From: Mesocentrotus franciscanus
Taxonomy: Eukaryota; Echinodermata; Echinoidea; Camarodonta; Strongylocentrotidae
Direction of reading: 5' to 3'
DNA: 64,000 nucleotides
Assembly: GCA_037976565.1 (NCBI GenBank)
Contig: CP137666.1
Location: forward strand, 51,239,271-51,303,270
Positions within the stretch are counted from its first letter, which is position 1; every line of letters begins with the position of its first letter. Of the stretch, positions 61,134-64,000 are shown piece after piece. The notes under the pieces are model-generated. The model saw nothing but the letters and a program-made list of their open reading frames with translations, searched no databases and had not been told where the DNA came from. The position numbers were made by a program, and so were the translations under genes.

Positions 61134-62808
61134 TGACACCAAGAGATGTGTACAAGATGATTATAAACGCTACTGAAAGTATTTTATGGAGAGATTATTT
61201 ACTACAAATTGTTAGTTCATAACCTGGAATTTCGTGAATTGAAAATAATAAGAATCGTGGGTACAAGCTTATGTTTGAGAGTGCAAATATATATAGTGTT
61301 TTAGGTTTGTCATATGTGATAATCCTTCCACACCAGTATTATTACCTTGGTTTTATGCTTGGCTGCCGTTACAGCTCTTTAAACATTCATGTCGCATCAC
61401 GGAATGGAAAGTTGCATATATTTTAGACTGATAATATTGTACAATCCATTATGTTCCTGTCAAATAAGCAATGTATTCTTTTAGGAAGCACTACAGATAA
61501 TACAGAATATACATGTGCATGTGGAGGCCCATCTTATTGCAGTGATTGTGCTATCTCAGTCTCAAGGTATTAACAATTAAATATGTTACCCCAAACTTAC
61601 AATTATTGGAAATATCTGGATATGTGAGAGTCTATTTGGAGACATTTGTTTTCTTGCTTTTCTCGAGCCATAGAATACATTTTATTCATTTGATGTAAAT
61701 TTAGGCCCATTTTATGAGGGGAAAAAATAGTTGATTGATTCCGACTAATACTGCTATCCAGTATGTAAAACAGGGCCTTGATGTGCATTTCATATGAATG
61801 GTATAATGAACTCTGGCAGAAATACCTAATTTGCGATTAATGGATGCTGGAAAAAGATTAAATGTGGACTTTGAACAGAGGAATATTATTTTTTCATTGT
61901 GTATTAAATGTTTCAAGGTGGTATTGAGAGATGAAATGGATGATCAGACTATTGAAGAAAAAAGGCAGATATACATGAATGTGGTGTATAAAGGTAGAGA
62001 AATCTGACAGATGGAGAGGGAGAGAGAGAGAGAGATGGAGAAAGAAAAGAAGATGGACAGTATTAGGGTAGAGAACAAACTTAGATATATATATATATAC
62101 ACTGTATGTAAGCACATGATTCAAGTTGGCGACTAGTGTAGAAAGTATGTAACTGCATATCTTTGCAAGTAACAAACAAGCAATTATACTACAAGATTTT
62201 ATAAATAGGCTTTTATTTACAAAGATGCATCTTTATCCTAAAAATGTACTAAGTAATAACTACAGAGAAGTTCAATATCCATATTGTTCATGTCTTGTTT
62301 TATGTGCATAATGAATTTGATTTCCAAAATATAGTAGGTTATAGGGCTAGGTTACGAGGTATTCCAATACAAATGAACCGATTGCCTATTCAACCCCCCC
62401 CCCCCTTTCCTTTGTTGTGCACAGTTGCCATTAATTTCTTGTTGTTTTTAAATGGCGGCTTTTTTGCTGCAGTTTACCGCACCATATCTGAACAAGCCTT
62501 CAGATAACTAAATTCATGAATGGCCCAGAGTTATTAAAATGAACTATGGCAGCAGTAAATTTCTGTTGATAAATCATGTATTAACTTTTAGTTAGCGGTA
62601 CATAAGCTTATCCTCATGAACATCCAAACATTACATTCCTATACTCATTGTATTACAGAAACTGTCTTACTGTACATGTAGTAATAAATGTCACTATTAT
62701 AGTTTGCACTACCATTATTAACATGCATTGGCGATAGATGATGACCTGAAGAAATAGGACCACTGGAATGTACATGTACATACAGTCACCGGTCATATTT
62801 GCAACTGA
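61134..62808. other. Spacer between UQCC6 and CENPK
   Basis: UQCC6 3'UTR of unknown length followed by AT-rich spacer. ATTAAA near 61575 is a possible poly(A) signal. A GA-rich patch (about 62013-62040), a (TA)n run (62082-62099) and a ten- to eleven-C run near 62395 are the only patterns. No exon is recognised. Confidence 0.5.
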
Positions 62809-62963
62809 CCAGGGACCCGTTTCACACAGCCTTTTTTCATTGACAAATGACAAGAATCAGTGACAAATCTGCTGATAACCAATCAGAAGCAAGGATTTCA
62901 CTAGCTTATAACAAAAACTGTCATTTGTCACTGATGACAAGTTTTATAAAAATGGGGCCCTGG
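62809..62963. mobile_element. 155-bp MITE-like fold-back element
   Basis: Ends CCAGGGACCCGTTT and AATGGGGCCCTGG are imperfect inverted repeats. Inside, TTGACAAATGACAAGAATCA and CTGTCATTTGTCACTGATGA form a second inverted pair, so the whole can fold as a long hairpin. It has no coding capacity, and no clear target-site duplication was found. Confidence 0.65.
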
Positions 62964-63117
62964 TATTGCTAGCTGGCATGTACATCCATTTGGCAAAAAT
63001 GTAATACTCCTTTCATGTTTTTAAAATCAGAAATCCAGCAAACACAAACAATAAAGATAGTAGATGTATAAACATAAAAAACTGCCTCAGAAATGAAGAG
63101 GATCAATACACTACATG

Positions 63118-63271
63118 TTTTGCAGCACTCCAGCTCTTCAGAGTCAATGGACAAGCAGATTAAGAAGTGGAGAGAGACCAATCTGATCAATTCTTTGAAA
63201 GTTTTGTAGCACTCCAGCTCTTTAGAGCCTATGATCCAACAGATTTAGAGATGAAGAGGAACCAGTCTGAT
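63118..63271. repeat. 70-bp tandem duplication over the CENPK stop region
   Basis: 63118-63187 and 63202-63271 align without gaps at 55 of 70 bases, separated by 14 bp (period 84). On the minus strand the second unit holds the last eight CENPK codons and stop; the first lies in the 3'UTR, and there the base matching the stop has changed, so that frame reads IRLVSLHFL without ending. Confidence 0.8.
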
Positions 63272-63403
63272 GCGGCTGGCATCTTGCGGATGTCGTGCTG
63301 CTATGTCACAGCGGAGTAAGAGTTCTATGTACGGAGGCCAAAATGCTTCATGTATTGATACATACGGGTCTGTATCACCATCCATTCCTTTGTTCATTAA
63401 GAG
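63245..63403 (-). CDS. CENPK: CENP-K, last coding exon (partial gene)
   Basis: CENP-K belongs to the CENP-H/I/K/M group of the constitutive centromere-associated network that anchors the kinetochore. This exon encodes 52 C-terminal residues. The stretches TDPYVSIHEAFWPPYIELLL and RHPQDASRIRL match the vertebrate CENP-K C-terminus (DPYVKISDSFWPPYVELLL; HPEDPTRIRL in human, from memory). Acceptor TTTTATTCAAG precedes 63403 after a long pyrimidine run, and the only open phase is 0. Stop TAA at 63245-63247. Confidence 0.93.
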   Translation of the reverse strand, partial: LLMNKGMDGDTDPYVSIHEAFWPPYIELLLRCDIAARHPQDASRIRLVPLHL

Positions 63404-63886
63404 CTTGAATAAAAGAAAAAAAAGGAGATTTTGTTTTTCTTGTCACATGAATATTCCTTGATATATTTAATATAAGTTAATATCATTGAGAACCATTACT
63501 CCAAGAAAAATAAAGTGCACTGTCCAAACACTCGAAATTTGTGCATGGTGTGTTGGTAAATGAAAAACTAAACAGAGAAATTTTCTCAAAAAGACTACCA
63601 AACACAATTTCCAAACAATGATTCAGCATTAAAGATTAAATTTGGGTGTATTAAAATTAAGATTACAATTGTGTGTACATTGTATTTTAAATGGTTAAAA
63701 ACCACAGTACTAAATATGATGGTTGACTGTTAATCTGCAGACATGGTCAAATAATAAATTAAAAACTGGGCCATTGGAATTTATACAAACAAAATAAAAG
63801 TGAAATCTTGTCCAACAGTCGGTACAATATTCTTGATTTGAAAATATTCCTGATTCATTTAATAGAGAAAAAATGTGTATGCATAC
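63404..63886 (-). other. CENPK: CENPK last intron
   Basis: 483 bp of AT-rich sequence between donor GTATGC (below 63887) and acceptor ATTCAAG (above 63403). No other features seen. Confidence 0.8.
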
Positions 63887-63928
63887 CTCAATTATCTCTA
63901 GGAGTGATATGTACTTGATCTGTCCTGC
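63887..63928 (-). CDS. CENPK: CENP-K, penultimate exon (42 nt)
   Basis: Bounded by acceptor TTGTATTTGCAG and donor GTATGC, it encodes AGQIKYISLLEIIE in phase 0. It aligns with the human segment ending VNLITLHEMLE and joins directly to LLMNKGMDG of the last exon (human ILINRLFD). Earlier exons lie beyond position 64000. Confidence 0.85.
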
Positions 63929-64000
63929 CTGCAAATACAAGAGTATTGATATTTTTCTAATAATATGATCAAAGTTGTTCATCTTTCAGCACAACTTAAA

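Overview
The window looks like nuclear DNA of a non-vertebrate deuterostome, most likely an echinoderm. It is AT-rich, with long GT-AG introns, tRNA-derived SINEs, small inverted-repeat elements and very long GA/CT and CTT microsatellites. All six protein genes I recognise are animal genes. I cannot name the species.

Layout. (1) 1-30.3 kb, + strand: dystroglycan (DAG1), made of a signal-peptide exon, one long intron and one large exon. The 9-kb block carrying the first coding exon appears twice (666-9714 and 10356-19285). The two copies flank a 500-N scaffold gap, and the first copy stops exactly at the gap, so a haplotype or assembly duplication is more likely than a biological one. Copy 1 keeps the first exon open; copy 2 has lost a base. 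The large exon also changes frame once near 28.02 kb, so this sequence contains indel errors or mutations. (2) 30.3-37.3 kb: probable 3'UTR, then a repeat-rich spacer of degenerate minisatellites, C/T-rich interspersed repeat and a (GA)n tract. (3) 37.3-49.1 kb, + strand: a complete 14-exon LEMD3/MAN1 gene of 929 codons for an inner nuclear membrane protein. Its introns hold several transposon-derived repeats, one carrying four nuclear-receptor-like sites. (4) 49.1-53.8 kb: probable LEMD3 3'UTR with an embedded SINE, then a pyrimidine tract of about 950 bp ending in about 82 pure CTT units. (5) 53.96-61.13 kb, + strand: two tiny mitochondrial genes back to back, SMIM4/UQCC5 and UQCC6/BRAWNIN (C12orf73). 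Both are small membrane proteins needed for assembly of respiratory complex III. The SMIM4 stop codon is 200 bp before the UQCC6 start codon. (6) Inside the UQCC6 intron, on the opposite strand, is an intronless rhodopsin-family GPCR with Cys in place of the DRY arginine. (7) At the right edge, minus strand, are the last two coding exons of CENPK, a kinetochore protein; the gene continues beyond the window.

The main result is the SMIM4-UQCC6 pair. In human these genes lie on different chromosomes (3p21.1 and 12q23.3), but in neighbourhoods that are paralogous to each other. The simplest reading is that this window shows an ancestral arrangement that was split after vertebrate genome duplication. 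Whether the pair shares a transcript is open. The sequence offers a continuous possible exon (55856-56234), but also an AATAAA on the SMIM4 stop codon and three intervening ATGs.

I saw no tRNA or rRNA genes, CRISPR arrays or complete autonomous transposons.
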